64,000 nt of DNA from Sarocladium kiliense (lineage: Eukaryota > Ascomycota > Sordariomycetes > Hypocreales > Sarocladiaceae), in the NCBI GenBank assembly GCA_030734395.1, contig JAUZTG010000017.1:930001-994000 (forward strand), in the 5' to 3' direction. Made by a program: the position numbers and the translations under genes. Of this stretch, positions 55,217 to 64,000 are shown in pieces. The notes beneath the pieces are model-generated. The model was not told where the DNA came from. It made no database searches and saw nothing but the letters and a program-made list of their open reading frames with translations. How positions within the stretch are numbered: the first letter of the stretch is position 1; the number at the start of each line of letters is the position of its first letter.

Positions 55217-55886
55217 TTACCGTGGGAGCAACAAGGATTGAATGGGTCTTAGTATATTATAGCATCCAGCACTTATTGCAGTCATTCTTGCGCAGGCTGT
55301 TTCCCTGAATTATTATCAGTATCATTGGCTTGAACACTACTCCTCACTTCAATCATACGTAAGACTTCCCCCTCTCGGCAATGAAGATTTGCCTCGTTTT
55401 GCAGTAATCGATACGCACAATTGGTTCCGCAGGACAGCTGAACCCCCAACAACCTGGCGAATCCTCGAAGAGGTAACCCGGGACTGCAGCTCCCGCACTG
55501 AAGACTCTCGGCTCTCAGTTCTGTCCCACGTTTTCCGTCAATGAGCACGTTTGAGCTATTTAGCCTTGCAGACACCGACATCCCTGCCCACGCAACCCCA
55601 AGAATTGGTAGATAGATGTTCTTGGCGCTGTGGGATCCTCGAATAGCATTGTATGCTTATGAGGAGCTAATGCACGGTTGTTCGCTTGGGGTCTGCTTTG
55701 GAACGGCGGCGATATGTCAGGCTGGTGGTTCGAGTGATGAGGGAGTTAATTAAAAATGTCTGGGCTGTGAATGGACCCTGGTCACTGAGATACTCTATCC
55801 TTTTATAAGAAATGCCATATCCTCAAATTTGCATATTGGATTTGTGACTTTTGTGTGGTGGTTTACGAGCTCCAGCTTACGTCGAG
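55217..55886. other. Intergenic, GH43 to ferric-reductase-like gene
   Basis: No gene is supported in these 670 bp. A ttttataag TATA-like box lies at 55801-55809, about 80 bp before the start codon. Confidence 0.4.
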
Positions 55887-58158
55887 ATGGCTTCTTGGTT
55901 TTTCTGGCTGCTCGCAGCTACGCTCGTCCAGGCTGACGGCACTGGTATTCTGGGGGCTGGTAAATGGCTGTATAAACCGATCTGCGCTCACACATGTCGA
56001 TACGTGCTTCGAATGCAACATTTACGATGCGAATCCCCCTCGAATGTGACGCACTCTTTCGACACCTCCGATCCTCACAGCCCATTCTGCTTCCTCCTCG
56101 ACTCCACGTTTTTGAAGACGACTGCTCTATGCATCGAGGAGTACTGTAAAAAGAAGGAGGGAGATGTTCTCGTATCGACGATCGAGGAGTGGTGGGAGGG
56201 GCATTTGGCAACCGGCACTCTTGGGGACTGGAGTGAAGAGATGCGGCCGGTGGTGACTTACAGTGAGGCGCTGAGGTTGGCGAAACTGGATGAGAGAGAG
56301 GGTGACTTACCGGACATCGTGGAAATGGATTGGATGAACGAAACGAGTTGGATTCCTGAGGAGGTTTATACCCCATGGTACAACTACCAGAAAGGATTTC
56401 AAGGTACGACTCTTATGAGAGCCAGTTTCTGTTGGATCTTTAAACTGACAAGAGCTACAAGATGGCGAATTCTGGCACGGCTACAACTCGTAAGTTTTGT
56501 CACAAGGTAGCAATAGCAAGGACAAACGGAACTGACCCATCTGAAGCCTCATCATCGCCGTCACCTCCGTCGGCCTCCCGATAGTGCTCTCACTCTTGCG
56601 CTTTCTCCCAGGGTACTCCCGCTTGGACAGCCGTCTAAACGCCTTCCTCGATCAACCACTCTGGGGTCACCGGCATCGTGTTCCAATGGTCGCCAACATC
56701 GGCATCATGCCTACTCGTGGCCAGTCACTCTTCATCACCTACATCATCGTCATCAACGTCCTGCTCATGTGTCTACCCATCCACACATATATGCCGAATG
56801 CCCGATTTGCCAGCGCTCATATACACCGCTTGCAGGTTCTAGGTGACCGTGCTGGCGTCTTGGCTTTTGCGCTCTATGTTGCGCTATTCTTGTTCTCAGC
56901 GAGGAATAACATTCTTATCTGGGTGACGGGCTGGAGTCACGCGACGTTCCTCCTGCTACATCGGTGGATTGCATATGCTTGCATCTACCAGACGGTCATG
57001 CACTCCATCTTGCTGCTCGCCTACTTTGTCCACCGAGGCGATCACAATTCTGAGGCACAGCTCCCATACTGGTACTGGGGCATCATTGCCACTCTCGCAA
57101 CTGTACTCATGTGGCCACTTTCGGTCCTCCCGATCCGCCAGAAGATGTACGAAGTCTTCTTGGCTATACATCAGATCCTTGCGGCGTTCGTTCTCATCAC
57201 AGCCTTTCTCCATATCTACTACCTCTATGCGTACGATTGGGGTTACGAGATCTGGATCTACGTTGGTGGAGCAATCTGGTTCCTGGAGCGTGTTTTGAGA
57301 CTTGTGAGAATGGCGGTGATTGGGAAGCGGACTGCCAAGGTGACCATGGTACTAGATGAGGGCAGCGACTTGCTGAGATTGGAGATCGACGACGTTGTCG
57401 TTGAGGGGCATGTATACTTATACTTCCCTTCGCTCAACTGGCGACTCTGGGAAAGCCACCCATTCTCAGTGATCTCGAGCTTTACTGGAGGAGCAGCTCC
57501 GACACCCTCACCACAGACCACTGATCCTGGGCAGGAGAAGAGATCCGAGGTTGTTGGACAAATTCGGAAACAGACTGCGAGTTCCTCGGATGACGACGTC
57601 TCGCGGACAAACATGACGGTTCCGTCAGCCGCACGTCCACAGGCGGTTCTCCTAATCCGACCTCAGTCAGGAACAACAAAACAGCTCTTCGACCGAACGC
57701 GAGCTGCAGGGGGCAGCCTTACGCTTCCCGTCTACATCGAAGCCTCGTACCATTCCTCGCCATCCTTGCGGTCTCTCACAAGCTGCTCTACCGTCATCGG
57801 AATCGCAGGTGGCGTCGGTATTACTGCCATCGTTCCAATTGTGAAGTCCTTTGGTGGCCCACGCTCTCGCGTCTTTTGGGGCGTTAAGCACGACGATATT
57901 CTGCGAGCCGTGGCACCGGAAGTCAAGCAGCTGGAGGCGATTGGCGCAAGTGTGGAAACAACGATTGGGACGAGGATAGACGTGAGAGAGGTGGTCAGAG
58001 AAGAAGTGATGGGAAGAGAAGATAAAGGGGCTGTGGGTATCATTGTGTGTGGTCCACCGTCCATGGCAGATGATGTGAGACGCGCGATAGGTGAAGTTGT
58101 GGGAGGGGGAATGGCGAAGAGAGAGGTCCTGTTCATAGATGAGACGTTCAGCTGGTAG
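55887..58158 (+). CDS. Ferric reductase-like transmembrane NADPH oxidoreductase (FRE family)
   Basis: Three exons (55887-56403, 56462-56489, 56547-58158) give 718 aa. It begins with a signal peptide (MASWFFWLLAATLVQA) and a Cys-containing extracellular domain of about 140 residues, as in Fre proteins. Seven or so membrane spans follow. Two pairs of haem-binding His are seen, LLHRWIAYACIYQTVMH and IHQILAAFVLITAFLH, each about 14 residues apart. ESHPFSVISSF is the FAD site (HPFS). IAGGVGITAIVPIV and VCGPPSMADDVRRAI form the NADPH-binding half. A Ser/Asp-rich insert of about 70 residues lies between them, where the usual GPYG loop has become ASYH. The role is reduction of Fe3+ or Cu2+ at the plasma membrane. 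Confidence 0.92.
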
Positions 58159-60410
58159 AGTAGAGCATCCGAATACCCTGCCTGAGCAGTCTCGCATGAT
58201 CGTGAGTAATGGTAAAGCCCGCACCGTAATAATACCAAGCCTCAAGGCCTTGTTTCTTCCGAAGATCACCATGTTTCGACATGAGAAGATCACGATAGCT
58301 TAATCACCGCCGAGTACCAGCCTCACGTAACAAAAACCCCTTTGCGACGAGAGTGGCTTACGTAGCACTCGGTCGAAGAGAGGAACACCTATTAAACGGG
58401 CGGCCTCTGGGCTGGAGACCAGACGAAACCGCTGCCGTAGTGCCGAAGATCGACGCAATCCACAGCATGCAGTGTTTCCAACACCAGATTAGAGGAGGGT
58501 TGCCAGATGTGTCATGTCGCAACGGAAGGTGGCGCATCCGGGACGGACGTCTCTGAAGGGGTTGCTGTTCTCACGTGAGGAGGAAACATAGGTGCCGAGT
58601 AGGATGGAGGCATTCTCCATTGCCAGCGTTATGGAGGTGGGGGCCAAGCTGACTATCTGTTTCTTCCCAGCAGGGAAGAGACCAGGGATTCTTAAGGGTG
58701 CATCGCAAAAGAGTCTGTTCGCGAACAAGGAAGCGCGCTGGGCAGGAGAGGCTGCGAGGGGGAAAGCCATGGGTTTCTGACGATGCGGATCGTCTTGGCT
58801 CTCGTTGTGCCGTCATCCAGTCTCGGGAACGACTCAACCCAGGGGCAACAAGCAAATTTGTTTCACGGACCGGGCTAGCGAAAGACAGAACATCGTGAGC
58901 ACGGACGAAGCAGAACGCGTTGAAGTGCGTGCGTACATGGGTGCATCTAGGCGGAAAGGGGAAACTCCTTCAGCCGCTTATAACAGACGAGGCATCTGAT
59001 ATAGCCCTGCGAAGCGAAAATCAGGCGATTTTGGATGTTACAGATGGAGATTGGGGCCTCAGAACGTTGAACAATGAAACTAAGCGTTGCCGGGATTGGG
59101 GTCGAGATCAGGTCAAGCGCAAGGGGAAAGAGTAGATGGAGAAGGGCCAGGGGTTTTGTGCGTCTGTGCTGTGCAGAGGGGAACGGAAGAAGACGACAGA
59201 GAATGGAAAAGAAGAGAATGAGCTTGGCAGCTGTCAGTGGTATTGAACGGGGATGAAAGGCTATAGTTGGAGACTAGCGATTGGGTTGAGGCTCTAGCGC
59301 AGGCAGGGACCCTTGTTACTGCAGGAACCAGTTGCTGAAGGGCAGTCGTCAGTGGTTCCCAGTCGCTCTCAGTCCATCTGTTCGCAATTCAGTATGTGCG
59401 CAATTATGGTTGTTGTCTATTTTCAATTACTATCGCAACTATGAATGCATCCCAACTCCCCTACCAAACTCAAGTTTTCCATCCCACGCCTCGCATCAAC
59501 TTCAGCATATACAACAAGCCGACTCTCCCGACTGTCCACCTGGCAAACCCCTACCTCACCGCCGTCTGTCCCTGACCCTTGTCTACGATGCGGCATCAGC
59601 GGTTTGGGGCGCTCTGGGCACTTACACCTCCTCCCATACAATTATTTCCCGATTCGGCCACAGACCCCGGACCACGGGCGGGGACCCGGAGGGGGGCCCC
59701 AACCGCCTCCGAAACACCACCGCGACAACTCTCTAACACTCACCGTAACTGCACCCGGGGTCGTCCCTTTCCGACTTCTTTGTTCCTGGCCTGACTTTTT
59801 CCCCTGCTGTCGCTAGGTTGCTGTTTCCTTCTGCCATCGCGGCTGGGGGGGTTCTTCGGATCGCTTGGCCACCGAGATGAATGAGCCCCAAGGCCCCGGT
59901 ACCGTGACAACTTTGTTTCGTCTGGGGTTGGCACCGCCTAAGCCGTTCTCTAGCCTCTCTGGATCTCGGCTATGGTCACTCCTAGTCTTTGTATACCCTG
60001 GCCTAGCAAGGGAAAACGACCAGAATGGACGGACTCGGCAATGTTTTGGGGGCCGCAGAAGGTTTCAAGTTCCAGGGACACTCTCGAACACTTACTGCGC
60101 CGATATAAGTCTCCCACCTCCCTCCTGTTTCCATCCCCTCCTCTTTTTTTCTCCTCTTTCTCTTTCTCTTCATCCCTCTCTTGACAATCTCTAAACGTAC
60201 CGTACGTTTCTCTTTCGTCTTTCTTTTTCTTCTTCCGGTTCGAAGTTTTCGATTCTACACGAGCAGGTCCTCGACATCCAGACCAATTCACGACTATTCA
60301 ATCTTGCGAGCTCAGTCTTTCTGTAAAAACAAACATAAAACGGCCTTTGACAGGACCCAATCACTCTCTCCAACCTTTTTTATAATCCAACATCTACAAC
60401 AACCGCCAAA
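58159..60410. other. Large intergenic region, cupredoxin gene promoter
   Basis: No gene is supported in these 2252 bp, though several short frames exist on both strands. The last 300 bp are pyrimidine-rich (60107-60190 is almost all C and T) and lack ATGs near the start, as in the 5' leaders of highly expressed fungal genes. Confidence 0.45.
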
Positions 60411-61576
60411 ATGAAGTTCACCAGCTCCGTTGTCCTGGCCCTTGCGCCACTCGCCATGGGCCGTCGCGTCGCTCGCGATGGTCACCTCGTCCAGCCTGAG
60501 CCTGTGGCCATGCACCCTGCTCCCGCTGCTCCCGTCCAAGAGCACCCCGTTGCTGCTCCGGTCATGGAGCACCCTGTCGCCGAGGTCCCCAAGAAGGAGG
60601 CTGAGGCCCCCAAGAAGGAGGAGAAGCAGCAGGAGCTGCCTCAGGAGCAGCCGAAGCACGAGCAGCCTCCGGCTCACCTGATCTGGGCATACCCTGGTGG
60701 CGATTCCACGACGACCATCATCCACGAGAAGGTCACTGTCACCCAGACCGTCACCGCTGGTGCTCACCCCACTGAGATCCCCATGCACGATGGTGTCACC
60801 ACCACCATCATGGAGCACGAGACCGCCACTGTCCCTGCTGCTGGCGCGAGCCACACTGTTACAGTCGGTGGTCCCGGTGGTCTGATCTTCCAGCCCGACC
60901 AGCTTCACAACGTCCCCGTCGGTGACACCATCATCTTCGAGTTCCTCTCTCAGAACCACACCGTCACCCAGTCTCCCTTCGATACTCCCTGCGACGCTAT
61001 TCCCGATGGCATGGACTCTGGCTTCATGGCCAACCCCAACAACACTGTCGTTCCTCCTCCTCAGGTCGCCATGCAAGTTATGGGCGAGGCTCCTCTCTGT
61101 AAGTGACCCTACTAAAAACTTGATCCGCTTCCAAGCAAATCCTAACCTTCACCTCCAGGGTTCTTCTGCGCTCAGGGCAACCACTGTGGTCAGGGCATGG
61201 TGTTTTCCGTCAACCCCACCGCCGAGAAGACCCACGCCATGTTCCAGCAGAAGGCTATTGAGCAGAAGGGTGACGGTCAGGGCACTCCCATCACTGGTGG
61301 AGAGGGTGCTCCCCCGCCAGCGGAGTCCGCTCCTCCAGCTGCCGCTCCTCCCGCTGAGGGTGGCGTTGGCAACGTTCCCGGCCAGGGCCAGGTCGTCGAC
61401 GGCTCTTGCGTCTGCATGGTTTCCTGCAGTGCAAGCGGCTTCCCCTCTGCTCAGCAGGGTCTCAACGCCCGTGGTGGTGTTGCCGGTACGTTCCTCTCAC
61501 TGTGACTTGATCCTCAGTTTCATCGACTGACACCTTCGCTTTAGGCTCTCTTCCCATGATGGGCGGCATCAGCTAA
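60411..61576 (+). CDS. Secreted cupredoxin-like protein with Pro/Glu/His-rich N-terminus
   Basis: Three exons (60411-61098, 61159-61485, 61545-61576) give 348 aa. A signal peptide (MKFTSSVVLALAPLAMG) is followed by a low-complexity region with repeated EHPVA and PKKE units and several His-Pro pairs. The cupredoxin-like domain starts at SHTVTVGGPGGLIFQPDQLHNVPVGDTIIFEF. Its copper ligands are His in SQNHTVTQS, Cys in WFFCAQ, His in GNHCGQ and Met in GQGMVFSV, a complete type 1 site. A Pro/Ala spacer and a Cys-containing end follow. No GPI signal is seen. These extracellular serine-rich-type cupredoxins of fungi have no settled function. Codon use is strongly C-ending, suggesting high expression. 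Confidence 0.9.
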
Positions 61577-62262
61577 GTGCCTCGTTCTTCACAAATCAAG
61601 CAACGATAGACAAAAGGCCATAGCATGGCTGATGGGAAAGTACGGCATATGATACCATACCAACGGGGAGTTTCTTTGAGTATCTGTGGTGATGACAGGG
61701 TTGGTGTGCACCAAGAAGGTTTTCTCCTGTGGGACAAATGGGATTAGAACTTTCTTTTTCTGTTGGATTATTTCTGGTTTTTTATCTTTCCTATTGCGCT
61801 TGCGCAAGGAAGATAATGAGTGAGGAGGGACTTGGTTCCTCCCGTTTTTATATGACTGGCTCGTATCTGGATGCAATTAATTTCAAACCATCTTTTTTAA
61901 CAAACCCTTTTTTACTCGTGCCTGCTCATCAATCAAGTGTGCTGTCTGCTGCGAACTTGTGATCTTGGGGTTACTGTGTGGGAGACGGATGATCAAGACG
62001 AGACTCGCACTGGCGGAGAGGGCAAAGGAAGGCCACTGGTATGTTTTCTTGTCCAAATTCCAACCCAAAGATGATAACTTGTTATCTTGACGCCCTATTT
62101 CGCCCGCTTGTCCCTTCGCTGTGCTGTGCTGCTTCACATTCCATGCGCCGGTTCTCCAATCATCTTCCACGTGCGATCCCCTATCTGCCTCATGACGCCA
62201 TGTGCCTCGTTCGAAATCGTGAAGGGTTCGTCCGAGAGAAGTTGTAGGAGGATATTGGATGT
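61577..62262. other. Intergenic, convergent cupredoxin and SERF-like genes
   Basis: No gene is supported in these 686 bp. The region is the 3' end of both genes. Confidence 0.4.
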
Positions 62263-62584
62263 TTATTTCTTGCCCTCGGCGGCCTTTCGTGCCTCAGCTG
62301 TGCAAAAGAAACCGGGTGTTAGTCAACAGCGAATTGCGAAAACTGTGTTGTTGGGGAGGCCCTACCAGCAGCCTGCTTCTGGCGCATGATCTCGGCGGCA
62401 GACTCCTTGGCCTTCTGCATCTCTGAACCGCTCATGCTGTTCTTCGACTTCTGCAAATTAGGGGGAATCCCTCTAGTCAGCCTCATTCTCATTTTCTCGG
62501 TCGCGAGTAGGAGAACCCTACAACGCCGGCTTGCTTCTTGAGGTTGGCCTCACGGGCCTTATCGCGCTGGTTACCACGAGCCAT
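62263..62584 (-). CDS. SERF/4F5-family small protein, 60 aa
   Basis: Three tiny minus-strand exons (62584-62522, 62450-62366, 62297-62263) join in phase to 60 aa. It starts MARGNQRDKAREANLKKQAG, the 4F5 family start. Exons 2 and 3 add KSKNSMSGSEMQKAKESAAE and end in AAEGKK. It is highly charged and probably disordered. Related SERF proteins bind amyloid-prone proteins and RNA. The first donor (gtaggg) and the second (gtaggg) are alike. Each exon is too short to stand out as an open frame, so it is easily missed by simple gene finding. Confidence 0.85.
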
Positions 62585-63125
62585 GGTGTCGGATTTCTGG
62601 CGATTCGAACGACGGAAGAGCGTGTGTGTTGTGCGAGAGAGCTGGTTGTCGAAATGCGGCTGACTGGAGGAGAGAGGGGAGAGCGTAAGAGTCAGAGGCG
62701 GCCAGGCGGGAGAAATAAATCGCAACGGACACCATCAGCGAGTCGAGAGTGGAGGCAGTGCAAGGTGACAGTGCAGCCATTCTCAGGTACTGCCGTGGTG
62801 GTGGAGTGGGCCAATCAGAGGGCCGGGATTGGACAGACGGTGGCACTGCAGGCTGAAGGACGCCGCTTACACGCACTGAGGGAGTAATGCGATGCGAGAA
62901 TGATGACAGGTTGGTTATTTGTGTCACAGGCTGGGTCACAGGAGCCATATGTGAGGTAACATTGCACAAACGAGCATAGGTCAGATGCTGGTAGTTGTGT
63001 TGTATTATATTGGCTTCGCTGACTGACTGCCAGGCCTCCTATCGTTGGCACCTCTGGCTCCCTCTATGGCATCGTCTCGAACTGCAAGCACAACTTTCTC
63101 CTTGGTATAAATGAAATTGCTCCAT
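62585..63125. other. Intergenic, SERF-like upstream to HsbA gene
   Basis: No gene is supported in these 541 bp. It includes the promoter of the SERF-like gene. Confidence 0.4.
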
Positions 63126-63852
63126 TTACATCTTGTTATCGCCGGACAGACCACTGAAGTCACCGCCAACAGGCCTGTAGACATTATCAGCGAAGGTCTT
63201 GATGGCCTCGGCAAACTTCTTTTGGGACGCCTCAAGGTCCTCCTGGGCGCTCTCGCGGCAGTTAGGGATGAGTTGGATGAAGCTGAACACAAAGCTTGTG
63301 ATAGCGCTGTTGGCGACCTGCAGAATTCCAGCAATTGGGAGGGTGATAATGCTGGCGGGGATGCGGGCAAGGAGGCCGTCCTTGCCAATCACGACGTCGA
63401 CGAGGTTGTTGTAGACCTCGAAGAACTATATATAGTTTGTTAATTTAGTGAGTGATATAAGAGGTAGTGAATTGCATTACTCACGTCAGAGTAAGTGTCG
63501 CAGATGTCAGACTCAGCAGCCTTCGGGATGCCACCGGGAGGGATCTTGCCAAGCTCCTTGCCGAATTTACCAACGGTCTGGGTAATGTCGTTGAAGTTAC
63601 CAGCAAGTTTCTAGATGTTTGATGTTAGCTCTCCGTGTTCATCCTCAGGCTGGTCGCAGGTCTTCTTACGGGGATGATGGATGTCACAGTGCTGGGGCTG
63701 ATGTCCTTGATCGTCTCAATGCCATCGGTGATGCTGTCGGCAATGTCCTTGAGAGCATTGGAGAGGGTGCCGATGTTGGCCTGGCGCTTGGTGGTGAAGC
63801 CAGCGCTTGCCGTGGCGGCAGCGGCAACGGTGAGGAGGAACTTGAACTGCAT
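63126..63852 (-). CDS. HsbA-type hydrophobic surface-binding / cell wall protein
   Basis: Three minus-strand exons (63852-63670, 63610-63485, 63425-63126) join to 202 aa. A signal peptide (MQFKFLLTVAAAATASA) is followed by a KR site near TTKR that could be cut by a Kex2-like protease. The mature chain is helical (TLSNALKDIADSITDGIETIKD, LEASQKKFAEAIKTFADNVY) with two Cys (SDICDTYSD and PNCRES), as in HsbA/galactomannoprotein-family proteins. Aspergillus HsbA binds hydrophobic surfaces and recruits cutinase. The gene is probably secreted and well expressed. An AT-rich box is found upstream. Confidence 0.86.
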
Positions 63853-63954
63853 GTTGATGGATGAAGAAGTGCGGTGGGTAGAGCAGGATGTGAGATTATG
63901 ATGTGAGTCGTTGAGAACTTGTCAGGTCATGGAGTTAGCACGGCTGCTGATGAG

Positions 63955-63966
63955 TCTTTATATAGA
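63955..63966 (-). promoter_or_regulatory. TATA-like box of the HsbA gene
   Basis: On the minus strand this reads ctatataaag, about 105 bp before the ATG at 63852. The spacing fits a TATA element with a leader of about 70 nt. Confidence 0.55.
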
Positions 63967-64000
63967 TTTCGCCCATGTATCTTCACAGTCGAGCATCCTA

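Noticed and set aside
59332..59816. Overlapping open frames in the large intergenic region
   Set aside because: Several frames overlap on both strands with Pro/Ser-rich, non-conserved products, typical of GC-rich non-coding sequence.
58160..60410. Transposon or repeat remnant in the 2.2-kb gap
   Set aside because: I see no terminal repeats, no reverse transcriptase or transposase frames and no strong CpA to TpA bias by eye.

Overview
The window is nuclear DNA of a filamentous ascomycete (Pezizomycotina, most likely a dothideomycete). Introns are short (about 45-90 bp) with GTNNGT-type donors and CTNAC-type branch sites. Genes are densely packed on both strands. The families present are typical of this group: Zn2Cys6 regulator, HET domain, fungal BTB paralogues, AAA ATPase of the DUF7025 type, HsbA, DUF4267. 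I rebuilt 30 protein-coding genes by joining exons so that reading frame and splice phase agree. I see no rRNA, tRNA, transposon or CRISPR array.

Region 1 (0.4-14.1 kb) looks like a catabolic cluster. It holds an ACS-family MFS permease, a Zn2Cys6 activator, a mitochondrial dicarboxylate-type carrier, a MaoC/HTD2-like hydratase, a CitE/CLYBL-like lyase, a CaiB/BaiF (SUGCT-like) CoA-transferase and an acyl-CoA dehydrogenase. CoA-transferase, hydratase and lyase are the three steps that turn itaconate into itaconyl-CoA, citramalyl-CoA, then acetyl-CoA and pyruvate. The dehydrogenase would let the route also accept a saturated C5 acid such as methylsuccinate. Two divergent promoters inside the cluster carry CGG/CCG inverted repeats suited to a Zn2Cys6 dimer.

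Region 2 (14.5-40 kb) is accessory. It has four BTB genes (one with an unresolved 5' end), a 780-aa zinc-finger protein, a DmpA-type peptidase, a DUF7025 AAA ATPase divergent from a STAND-like protein with a degenerate P-loop, an alcohol-oxidase-like GMC enzyme and a HET-domain gene. Its most unusual gene (18,054-22,668, minus) encodes a 1518-aa protein joining an HExxHxxGxxH metzincin domain to a complete PMCA-like P-type ATPase. The ATPase part has lost its phosphorylated Asp, the hinge Asp and the Ca2+-binding residues of M4 and M6. It is a predicted pseudo-pump carrying a protease-like head.

Region 3 (40-64 kb) is more ordinary: a double-GFA protein, a Rei1-like zinc-finger protein, an unrecognised 740-aa protein with a likely GC-AG intron, an SDR, a MetE-C-like methyltransferase, a DUF4267 membrane protein, a secreted GH43 enzyme, a ferric-reductase-type oxidoreductase, a secreted cupredoxin-like protein, a 60-aa SERF/4F5 protein and a secreted HsbA-type protein.

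All gene models are inferred from sequence alone. Splice junctions were chosen by frame, phase and family conservation, and have not been tested with transcripts.
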